Assembly: GCF_039634785.1 (NCBI RefSeq)
Contig: NZ_JBBIAB010000005.1
Span: 62,001-126,000, forward strand
Reading direction: 5' to 3'
Source of the DNA: Tistrella mobilis
GTDB taxonomy: Bacteria; Pseudomonadota; Alphaproteobacteria; Tistrellales; Tistrellaceae
DNA: 64,000 nucleotides
Shown here: piece after piece, positions 54,624-64,000 of the stretch
Layout: every line of letters begins with the position of its first letter
Position numbering within the stretch: position 1 is the stretch's first letter
The notes under the pieces: model-generated
Databases searched by the model: none
What the model was told of the DNA's origin: nothing
Seen by the model: the letters and a program-made list of their open reading frames with translations, nothing else
Translations under genes and position numbers: made by a program

Positions 54624-56753
54624 TCAGCCGGTCCGGTGGAGCGGCAGATCGATTCTGAAGCGGCTGCCGGCATCGGTGGTTTCCCACCAGATCAGCCCGC
54701 CATGACGCTCCACCACCGCCCGGGTGACCGCCAGACCGAAACCGATATCGCCCGGGCGCCGTGGTGGCGCCGACCGGTTGCCCGCAGGGCGGGGCATCGT
54801 CTCCATTGCCAGATTGGCGGCGCCGGGCTGTTCCACAGACATCCGGACCCGGTGATCATTCAGGCCCCAGGCCAGCCGGACGGCGGTGCGGCTTCCGATT
54901 CGCGGCTGCGGCCCCGCAACCTGATCGACGACGCCCAGCAGAGCCTGGGCCAGACGTTCCGGGTCCATCATCACCGTGGTGGCCTCTGCATGGCCCGTCT
55001 CATCGGTGGGGCCGCTGACCGTCAGCCCGACATGAGGCAGATCGCGGGCCCGGTGGGAGATGGTGGCCAGCAGATCCACCAGCCTTACCGGCTGACGCGC
55101 CAGGGTGAAGCTCCCAGTTTCCAGACGCTCCACATCGACCAGCCCGTCGATGACCGACGTCAGGCGATCGGCATTGCGCGAGGCCATCGCAAGCAGCGCA
55201 GTCAGTTGCGGGGGGACATCGCCGCCGACCCCGCTGTTTGCCAGGCGCAATGCACCGAGCAACGCCGTCGTCGGTGTACGCAGTTCGTGAGCCGCAGCCG
55301 CGATGAAGGCGGCCTTCAGCTTGTGGACGCGGTGGATTTCGCTGACATCGCGGATCAGGGCGATCACACCCCCGAAGCCGGCCGATGTTTCCCTGAGCGC
55401 GACGAAAGTCGCCTCGCCATCGCGGCCGGTGGGGCTGAAGCTCCCGTCGGGGCCGGGACGGGCGATCGGGAAGGCGCGCTCTGCGGTTTCGCAGCCGGAC
55501 AGTTCGTCGAGCAGGGCACGGGTCATCTGCTCCGCATCTGACGGACGGAGCAGCAGCCCGATGGGTCGCCCTTCTATGGCCGCCGCCGACACGCCGTAAA
55601 GCTGTTCCGCCGCCGGGCTGACATCCATGATCCGGCCATCGGCATCGGCCAGCACCACACCATCCGTGAGGTGTTTGAACACCAGGGCCTGACGATGCCG
55701 TGCGTGTTCGGCGGCGACCAGATCCGTGACGTCGGCAACGGTCACGGCGCGCCCGCCATCGCTGCCGACACGCACTCTGAGCCGCAGCCAGCGCTCGTCG
55801 GCCAGCCTGACATCCAGGGCCGGAAGCAGCGCGCGTCCGGGCTCCGGCAGGCTGTCCAATACATGAAGCAGGCGTCGATGTGCGGTTTCCGGGTCGGCCG
55901 CACTGGCGGCCAGAGCGGCGGCCAGCAGCCCCGAGGGCTGGCCGCGGTGGACGGATGCCATGGTGCGGGGCAGATGGCTGCGCAGCCGTTCATTGGCAAC
56001 GGTCACGCGGCCATTGCGATCGATGTGCAGAAAGCCGTCGGACATGGCTTCGATGGCGTCGCGCAGTCGCCCGCGGCTTGCGCGGAGCCTGAGCTGCATG
56101 ATCACCGACAACAAAGCGAGACCGGTGACCGAGACCACGACCCCCGTCGCCGACAGCATGCTCATCGTCTGCAATGTCTGAAGTTCGGCGCGGGCCGCCA
56201 TGCGGGCTTCGGCGGTCTTTTCTTCGATCCTTGGCAGCAGCCCTGCGAGCCGGGCGGCGATCGGGCGCAGTTCCCGGACCACCTCGCCAGGATCTGCCGT
56301 GCTGCCTGCCCGGCGAAGTGTGGCGCGCAGCGTGTCCAGGACCGGCCCGCCATCCGGCAGGGCGCGGACGATTGCGCCCATGCCGGTGCCGTCGATGGCG
56401 ATCGTCAGCTCTCGGATATGATCGAGCCTGTTGCGCGTGATATCGGGCTCGTCGGGGACTGTCCGGTCCGCCGACGGAAGCCCCGCCACCACGGCCAGAA
56501 TCGTGCGCTCAAGATCGCGGAGGGCGATCGCGGCACGCGGAAGATCGCCCGATGCCGCCGTGATGACGCCGCGGACCATCTCGTTGCTGCGCACGAGCCC
56601 CACGGCAAACAGCATCAGGGCCGCGAGCATGAGCCCGACCGCTACTGGCTTCAGCCAGACGATCACGGCGTCGACGGCGATCGGCGATCGTCTCCCGGCG
56701 CTTCGATGATCAGGTGCAGGGCGCGCTGCGGCGCCCGGCCGGTCTTCGGTCAT
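54624..56753 (-). CDS. Sensor histidine kinase with two PAS domains and a degenerate ATPase
   Basis: The 709-residue membrane protein has helices at about 35-54 and 202-220 flanking a helical periplasmic sensor domain. Two PAS-like domains follow (residues about 230-340 and 355-470), then a dimerisation domain with the phospho-acceptor His489 in AAHELRTPTTALLGAL. The catalytic domain is unusual: the N-box reads RLAQALLGVVDQVA without the asparagines that bind magnesium, and no DxGxG G1 box is visible before GDIGFGLAVTRAVVERHGG. No response regulator gene is adjacent. ATG 56753 is chosen because it begins the conserved part; the frame is open to 56852. Confidence 0.85.
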   Translation of the reverse strand: MTEDRPGAAARPAPDHRSAGRRSPIAVDAVIVWLKPVAVGLMLAALMLFAVGLVRSNEMVRGVITAASGDLPRAAIALRDLERTILAVVAGLPSADRTVPDEPDITRNRLDHIRELTIAIDGTGMGAIVRALPDGGPVLDTLRATLRRAGSTADPGEVVRELRPIAARLAGLLPRIEEKTAEARMAARAELQTLQTMSMLSATGVVVSVTGLALLSVIMQLRLRASRGRLRDAIEAMSDGFLHIDRNGRVTVANERLRSHLPRTMASVHRGQPSGLLAAALAASAADPETAHRRLLHVLDSLPEPGRALLPALDVRLADERWLRLRVRVGSDGGRAVTVADVTDLVAAEHARHRQALVFKHLTDGVVLADADGRIMDVSPAAEQLYGVSAAAIEGRPIGLLLRPSDAEQMTRALLDELSGCETAERAFPIARPGPDGSFSPTGRDGEATFVALRETSAGFGGVIALIRDVSEIHRVHKLKAAFIAAAAHELRTPTTALLGALRLANSGVGGDVPPQLTALLAMASRNADRLTSVIDGLVDVERLETGSFTLARQPVRLVDLLATISHRARDLPHVGLTVSGPTDETGHAEATTVMMDPERLAQALLGVVDQVAGPQPRIGSRTAVRLAWGLNDHRVRMSVEQPGAANLAMETMPRPAGNRSAPPRRPGDIGFGLAVTRAVVERHGGLIWWETTDAGSRFRIDLPLHRTG

Positions 56754-56891
56754 GACAGCTTTCCGTCCGCGACCACATGCAGGCGCCTGCCGGCATGTGC
56801 CGTGGTGGGGGGCGGTGGTGATGACCGAAGGGATAAGCAAGTCCCGCGCCATGATCGTTCGGGCTGTGGCGATCTCAGCGCGGGCCGATGC

Positions 56892-57155
56892 CTATTGCAG
56901 GCGCCACACGCCGTCCAGGTGCCGCCAGCGTGCAGGTGCTGCCAGTGTTGAGTTGGCAACTGTTACCGAGTGAATACGGCCATCAATCTCGCGGGTCCAG
57001 AAATCCAGAAACGAGCGCAACTTCGGAAACCGGGGCGCGATGTCCAGGAACTGCCAGACAAAACTCTGAAGGACTGTCGGATGATCCGGCATGTGATAGA
57101 GAATCTCCGCAGTGGTGATGCGATTGTCGCGCAGGATAGCCTCAATCTCTTTCAT
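56892..57155 (-). CDS. usg: Usg family protein
   Basis: The 87-residue product contains RITTAEILYHMPDHPTVLQS, FVWQFLDIAPRFPKLRSFLD and FWTREIDGRIHSVTVANSTL, the near-invariant core of the alphaproteobacterial Usg family. Its function is not known. ATG 57155 has AAGGAG with seven-base spacing, and a good promoter lies about 50 bases upstream. The open frame beyond it to 57317 has no ribosome site. Confidence 0.9.
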   Translation of the reverse strand: MKEIEAILRDNRITTAEILYHMPDHPTVLQSFVWQFLDIAPRFPKLRSFLDFWTREIDGRIHSVTVANSTLAAPARWRHLDGVWRLQ

Positions 57156-57208
57156 GACAGCACTCCTTACGGGTGGAAGCATGCGAATTGAGCGGGGATC
57201 ATCTGGAT

Positions 57209-57238
57209 TATTTAGGATCGTCTCGCTGATGTGTTCAA
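57209..57238 (-). promoter_or_regulatory. Sigma-70-like promoter of usg
   Basis: On the minus strand TTGAAC (57233-57238) is followed after 18 bases by TAAATA (57209-57214), about 54 bases before the usg ATG. The surrounding 57.18-57.40 kb is AT-richer than the rest of the window. Confidence 0.6.
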
Positions 57239-57554
57239 GATGAAAAATACGGAGTGATGTCCGAAGACGAGGTCTTCCGATTATTGGCACTCGACGCCGG
57301 TTGCTGCTGATATGCAAGGAGTGAATAACGGCAGTCGAGAACCGTTATGACGTCTTGATGCAAAACGCGATGCATTCTGCAGCGCATGGGGTTGCGTCTC
57401 AGTCGCAGTCTGCAACGCAAAATCCACCCGTCGCGTCATGGACGCGTTTCGGGCGCGAACAAGCAGGCGCGGCAGGCGGCGTGGGCCGGCCTGCGCGCGG
57501 TGACGGCGATCGGATTGCGGAGGAGGGGATGCCGTCAACGCGGCATCCGTATTC
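57239..57554. other. Gene-free stretch with small inverted repeats
   Basis: No gene is supported here. It holds short hairpins: GAAGAC/GTCTTC (57263-57277) and a 7-base stem ATAACGG/CCGTTAT (57325-57348). No T-run marks a clear terminator for the ABC-F gene. The AT content and small repeats make it look like a true intergenic region. Confidence 0.4.
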
Positions 57555-59468
<1,914 letters not shown>

Positions 59469-59564
59469 GGGCGATCACATAGCATGAGCTGCGAGGGCTG
59501 TCATCCGCTGCCGGAGGCGGGGGGATCGGTGTCGTGTCGGCGTCGTGTCGTCACGGAGCGGCGG

Positions 59565-59593
59565 TTGCCCCGGCCCCGGGAAACCGTTATAAG
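59565..59593 (+). promoter_or_regulatory. Sigma-70 promoter of ndk
   Basis: TTGCCC at 59565-59570 is followed after 17 bases by TATAAG at 59588-59593, about 130 bases before the ndk ATG. Confidence 0.55.
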
Positions 59594-59724
59594 CCGGCTC
59601 GATCGCGGCATGTCGATGCGCGCCCGGCAACGGGCCGGTCGGGGTGGCCGCGGAGACCCGTCGGCGCCCGGGGGATGTCCCTGCGGCACCGCTTCCTTCC
59701 GCTTCCGAGAGACGAGTTCGAGAC

Positions 59725-60147
59725 ATGGCCACCGAGCGCACCCTGTCGATCATCAAGCCCGACGCCACCCGCCGCAACCTGACCGGCCAGATCAATGCCC
59801 GTTTCGAGGCGAAGGGTCTGCGCATCGTTGCCCAGAAGCGCCTGCAGCTGACCAAGGCCCAGGCCGAGGGCTTCTATGCCGTGCACAGCGAGCGCCCCTT
59901 CTTCAACGACCTCGTCGCTTTCATGATCTCTGGCCCGGTCGTGGTCCAGGTGCTCGAGGGCGAGAATGCGGTTGCCGCCAACCGCGAGATCATGGGCGCC
60001 ACCAACCCGGCCAATGCCGCCGAGGGCACCATCCGTAAGGACTTCGCCGAGTCGATCGAGGCGAATTCGGTGCATGGTTCGGATTCGGCCGAGAATGCGG
60101 CGATCGAGATCGCCTACTTCTTCGCCCAGACCGAGATCGTCGGCTGA
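59725..60147 (+). CDS. ndk: Nucleoside diphosphate kinase
   Basis: The 140-residue enzyme balances NTP pools by a phospho-histidine mechanism. [20 protein letters not shown] is the usual start and the active-site His117 lies in NSVHGSDS, with [18 protein letters not shown] conserved. The frame is open upstream to 59644 but only ATG 59725 fits the family start. A strong terminator follows. Confidence 0.98.
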   Translation: MATERTLSIIKPDATRRNLTGQINARFEAKGLRIVAQKRLQLTKAQAEGFYAVHSERPFFNDLVAFMISGPVVVQVLEGENAVAANREIMGATNPANAAEGTIRKDFAESIEANSVHGSDSAENAAIEIAYFFAQTEIVG

Positions 60148-60165
60148 TCCGACGCCTTCGGGACG

Positions 60166-60207
60166 AAGAAAAGGGCCGCGTGGCACAAGCCGCGCGGCCC
60201 TTTTCTT
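60166..60207. terminator. Bidirectional rho-independent terminator between ndk and purN
   Basis: Positions 60166-60180 are fully complementary to 60193-60207. The stem is A-rich on one flank and T-rich on the other (CCCTTTTCTT on the plus strand and the equivalent on minus), so it can stop both ndk and the convergent purM-purN transcript. Confidence 0.92.
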
Positions 60208-60239
60208 ATCCATGACGTCCTATCAAGGACAGCCCGGCG

Positions 60240-60877
60240 TCAGCCGAGGGCGGGTGGCGAGATCAGCACCGAGTTGATCGCCACCGGATCGGTCAGGTGT
60301 TCGACCCGTCCGGTCTCTGCCAACCGTACGTCGCCGGCGGCAACCCAGCGCAGGGCGGCCGGATAGATCCGGTGCTCGGCGGCATGGATGCGCTTCGCCA
60401 GCGCATCATGATCGTCGCCGGGCAGTACCGGCACCGCCGCCTGAACCACGATCGGGCCGGCATCCATTTCGGGCACCACGTAATGCACCGAGACGCCGGT
60501 GATGCGCACGCCGGCCGCCAGGGCATCGTCGATCGCGCGTGCCCCCTTGAAGGCCGGCAGGATCGAGGGGTGGATGTTCAGCATCCGCCCGGTCCAGGCC
60601 TCGACGAAGGGGGCGGTGAGGATGCGCATGAAGCCGGCGAGGCAGACCAGATCGATCCCGCGCGCCTCAAGCTCGGCCTGGAGTGCGGCATCGAAGGCAG
60701 CCCGGTCGGGGAAGGCCTTGTGATCGATCACGACCGCTTCGATGCCAGCCGCGGCGGCGCGCTCCAGCCCGTAGACGCCGGGCTTGTTGGAGATCACCAG
60801 CCGGATCCGGGCCGGGTGGTCCGGATCGGCGGCGACCGCATCGATCAATGCCTGAAGGTTGCTGCCCGATCCGGAGA

Positions 60878-60905
<28 letters not shown>
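60240..60905 (-). CDS. purN: Phosphoribosylglycinamide formyltransferase
   Basis: The 221-residue enzyme transfers a formyl group from 10-formyl-THF to GAR in purine synthesis. Motifs are [40 protein letters not shown] and the catalytic region [14 protein letters not shown], followed by [20 protein letters not shown]. Its start lies 28 bases inside the end of purM, so translation is coupled. It converges on ndk. Confidence 0.96.
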
Positions 60906-62011
<1,106 letters not shown>

Positions 62012-62276
62012 CGCCTCTGAGTGTCGTGGTCCGGGGCAGCGGTCACGCGGCCGGTGCCGCGTGCTGCGGCAATCCCGTGTCGTGAAGCTGATTTCCGGGC
62101 GAGATGGTTTTCAGCGCGCCGGCTCTCGACTAGAGTTGCCGTCGAACAACAACGGCGGGCGGCCCGGCGGGCGGTCCGGCGCGGTGAACATACTGCAACG
62201 ATCGGCGTTTGCAATGCTAGCAATGCAGCCAGGCCACGCTGTACCCGGCCTTTCCGCCTTCAATGGCGTCCGACCC

Positions 62277-63536
62277 GTGCTCCGGCGCCTTATGCCGGCA
62301 TTCGCCGCCCTTGTGGTGGCGGTGCTGTGCCTGGCTGCGTCGGGTGCCGCCCTGGCGCAGAGCCGCGCCCAGGTCTATACCCAGGATGGTGTCGCGGTCG
62401 ACGAGACCGCCGGCAATGCCAATGCGGCGCGCGAGAAGGCGCTTGCCGTGGGTCAGCGCAAGGCGCTGGACATGCTGCTCAGCGGCATGACCGACCCGCG
62501 CGACCATGGCCGCCTGCCGCAGCCGTCGGACGATCAGCTGCTTCGGCTGGTGCGTTCGATCGATGTGGCGAACGAGGCGGTGGCGCCGCAGCGCTATCGC
62601 GCCACCCTGACCGTGCGTTTCGATGCCGAGGGTGTGCGCGGCCTGCTGCGCAATGCCGGCATCGCCTTCGCGGCCGCCGATCAGGGGCTGTCGCTGGTGG
62701 TGCCGGTGATCCGCACCGATGGCGGCATCTACTGGGATGACGGCTGGTGGCGGGCGGCGTGGGAACAGGCTGTCGGCCGCGGCGGGCTGATCCCGATGCT
62801 GGTGCCGCTTGGCGATTTTGCCGACCGTCAGGCCCTGCCGGCCGACGGCGCCTCGCTCGCCGACGACGTGGCCAAGGGCGAGCTGGCGAAGCGCTATGAT
62901 GCCGAGGGTGTCTGGGTGGCCGAGGCGCAGGTGACCGGCAGCCAGCTTCAGGGGCGGATGACCGCCGCCGACGGGACCGTCTACACCGCCAACGGCCAGA
63001 TTGCCGGCGACAACGGTGTCGCGACGGCCGCCGAGGCGGTGGTGGCCCAGCTGCTGGATCAGGCGCGCAGCGGCTGGCGTGCGACCAACATCGTCGATTA
63101 CAGCCGGCGTGAGCGCCTGGACGCGGTGGTGCGCTTCGCAAACCTGTCGGTCTGGGCCGAGATCCGCCGGCGGCTGACCGCGCTCGCCATGATCGAAAAG
63201 GTCGAGGAGACGCTGCTCTCCAATGTCGGCGCCGAGATCACCATCCGGTATTACGGCGATCGCGAGGGGCTTCAGGCGGCTCTGACCCGGCAGAATCTGG
63301 CGCTGGTGCCGCTGGGGGTCGACTGGGAGCTGGTCGATCGCATCCGCAACCCCGATGCGGCCGTACAGCCCGTGCCGCCGCAGAACTCCGGCCTCGCCCC
63401 CTATGGCGGGGTGGCGCCGACCACCACCTCCACCTCGCCGGCGGCGGCGCCCGCCACCAACACCGGCACGCCGGCGGCCGGGACGTCCGGGCAGGGCGGC
63501 AGCGTGCCGCCGCGCACGGTGGGAACCGGCGGCTGA
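62277..63536 (+). CDS. Secreted DUF2066 protein
   Basis: The 419-residue product has a signal peptide (LRRLMPAFAALVVAVLCLAA, cut near ALAQ), then a region with DQLLRLVRSIDVANEAVAPQ and RAEVYTQDGVAVDET-like start that matches DUF2066 proteins. Another conserved part is LVVPVIRTDGGIYWDDGWWR. The last 60 residues are Pro/Thr/Gly-rich and look disordered. DUF2066 genes lie next to purM and before a CDP-alcohol phosphatidyltransferase in many alphaproteobacteria, as here. The start is uncertain: GTG 62277 gives a charged signal-peptide N-region; ATG 62292 or 62214 are alternatives. Its role is unknown. Confidence 0.82.
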   Translation: MLRRLMPAFAALVVAVLCLAASGAALAQSRAQVYTQDGVAVDETAGNANAAREKALAVGQRKALDMLLSGMTDPRDHGRLPQPSDDQLLRLVRSIDVANEAVAPQRYRATLTVRFDAEGVRGLLRNAGIAFAAADQGLSLVVPVIRTDGGIYWDDGWWRAAWEQAVGRGGLIPMLVPLGDFADRQALPADGASLADDVAKGELAKRYDAEGVWVAEAQVTGSQLQGRMTAADGTVYTANGQIAGDNGVATAAEAVVAQLLDQARSGWRATNIVDYSRRERLDAVVRFANLSVWAEIRRRLTALAMIEKVEETLLSNVGAEITIRYYGDREGLQAALTRQNLALVPLGVDWELVDRIRNPDAAVQPVPPQNSGLAPYGGVAPTTTSTSPAAAPATNTGTPAAGTSGQGGSVPPRTVGTGG

Positions 63537-63539
63537 GCC

Positions 63540-64000
63540 ATGGCCGCCGGCCTGCGCCAGCTGCCCAATCTGATCACCACAGCCCGGATCCTGATGGTGC
63601 CGGTGGTGATCTGGCTGATCCTGAAGGGCATGGTGGCCGAGGCCTTCTGGGTCTTCCTGTTCGCGGGCTTCTCCGACGGGCTGGACGGCTGGATCGCCAA
63701 GCGCTTCGACGCCCGGACAGAAATGGGCGCCTGGCTGGACCCGATCGCCGACAAACTGCTGATCGCCGGCACGTTCATCGCGCTCGGCTGGCAGAATCTG
63801 GTGCCGGCCTGGCTGGTGATGCTGGTCGCCTCGCGCGATGTGCTGATCATGGGGGCGGTGATGCTGGGCCAGACCATGGGCCAGCCCTTCGCCATCGCCC
63901 CTTCGCGGGCCAGCAAGATCAATACCGCCGCCCAGATCGGGCTGGCGCTGATGGTGATGGCCATGGCGGCGATGATGTTGCCCGGCCATGGCCCGACCGA
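63540..64000 (+). CDS. CDP-alcohol phosphatidyltransferase (3' end beyond window)
   Basis: The frame is open from ATG 63540, three bases after the DUF2066 stop, to the window edge, giving at least 153 residues. The family motif is present as DGLDGWIAKRF with the later aspartates in GAWLDPIADK. Membrane helices follow (LLIAGTFIALGW, LVMLVASRDVLIMGAVMLG). It is most like phosphatidylglycerophosphate or cardiolipin synthases. The first AR of the motif is AK here, a small variation. It is probably co-transcribed with the DUF2066 gene. Confidence 0.9.
   Translation, partial: MAAGLRQLPNLITTARILMVPVVIWLILKGMVAEAFWVFLFAGFSDGLDGWIAKRFDARTEMGAWLDPIADKLLIAGTFIALGWQNLVPAWLVMLVASRDVLIMGAVMLGQTMGQPFAIAPSRASKINTAAQIGLALMVMAMAAMMLPGHGPT

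Noticed and set aside
62217-63989. A 590-residue minus-strand frame opposite the DUF2066 gene
   Set aside because: The plus strand holds a signal-peptide protein and a CDP-alcohol phosphatidyltransferase with clear motifs; the minus frame is low complexity.

Overview
The window is a very GC-rich, densely packed bacterial chromosome segment whose gene content is almost entirely core alphaproteobacterial. Marker arrangements that point there are dnaB-alr-mlaE-mlaF-radA-cvpA-purF, rpsF-rpsR-DUF2232-rplI, fabD-fabG-acpP-fabF-mltG, yicC-gmk, lptF-lptG-lptD-surA-pdxA-rsmA opposite pepA-holC, and purM-purN opposite a DUF2066 gene and a CDP-alcohol phosphatidyltransferase. A usg gene also fits this class. 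A Rhodospirillales-like organism such as Tistrella is my guess; genus is not established from sequence alone.

Layout. 1-3 kb: a TonB-dependent siderophore receptor (cut by the window edge) divergent from an AraC-type regulator, with two Fur-like palindromes between them. 3-13 kb: a quinone-oxidoreductase-like MDR protein, an unrecognised 452-residue protein, thpR, a patatin-like protein, a YfgM-like TPR protein with bamB and der (outer-membrane assembly and ribosome biogenesis), and a PLP-dependent ammonia-lyase. 13-14 kb: a small unknown gene and a TetR regulator. 14-25 kb: a long minus-strand run from cfa and dnaB to purF and a short-chain dehydrogenase with a histidine-rich tail. 25-28 kb: ribosomal protein operon. 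28-33 kb: type II fatty-acid synthesis genes and mltG. 33-39 kb: a vitamin B12 uptake operon (btuB, btuF-, btuC-, btuD-like and an unknown fifth gene) preceded by a clear cobalamin riboswitch. 40-43 kb: yicC, gmk and a CaCA antiporter. 43-44.6 kb: an RTX-type calcium-binding protein gene whose 3' end is broken by three one-base losses, all in G runs. 44.6-54.6 kb: LPS transport/outer-membrane biogenesis operon, pepA and holC. 54.6-60 kb: a divergent sensor histidine kinase, usg, an ABC-F protein and ndk. 60-64 kb: purN, purM, a DUF2066 protein and a truncated CDP-alcohol phosphatidyltransferase.

No CRISPR array, insertion sequence, phage gene, rRNA or credible tRNA was found. Nothing looks like a complete novel defence or mobile system. 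The best leads are the frame-broken RTX gene, the B12 riboswitch with its apparent Shine-Dalgarno-masking hairpin and unknown partner gene, the metal-binding tail on the dehydrogenase next to purF, a histidine kinase with a degenerate ATP-binding domain, and the Fur-like sites in the siderophore-receptor/AraC gap. Function calls rest on motif recognition and gene order; no database search was run.
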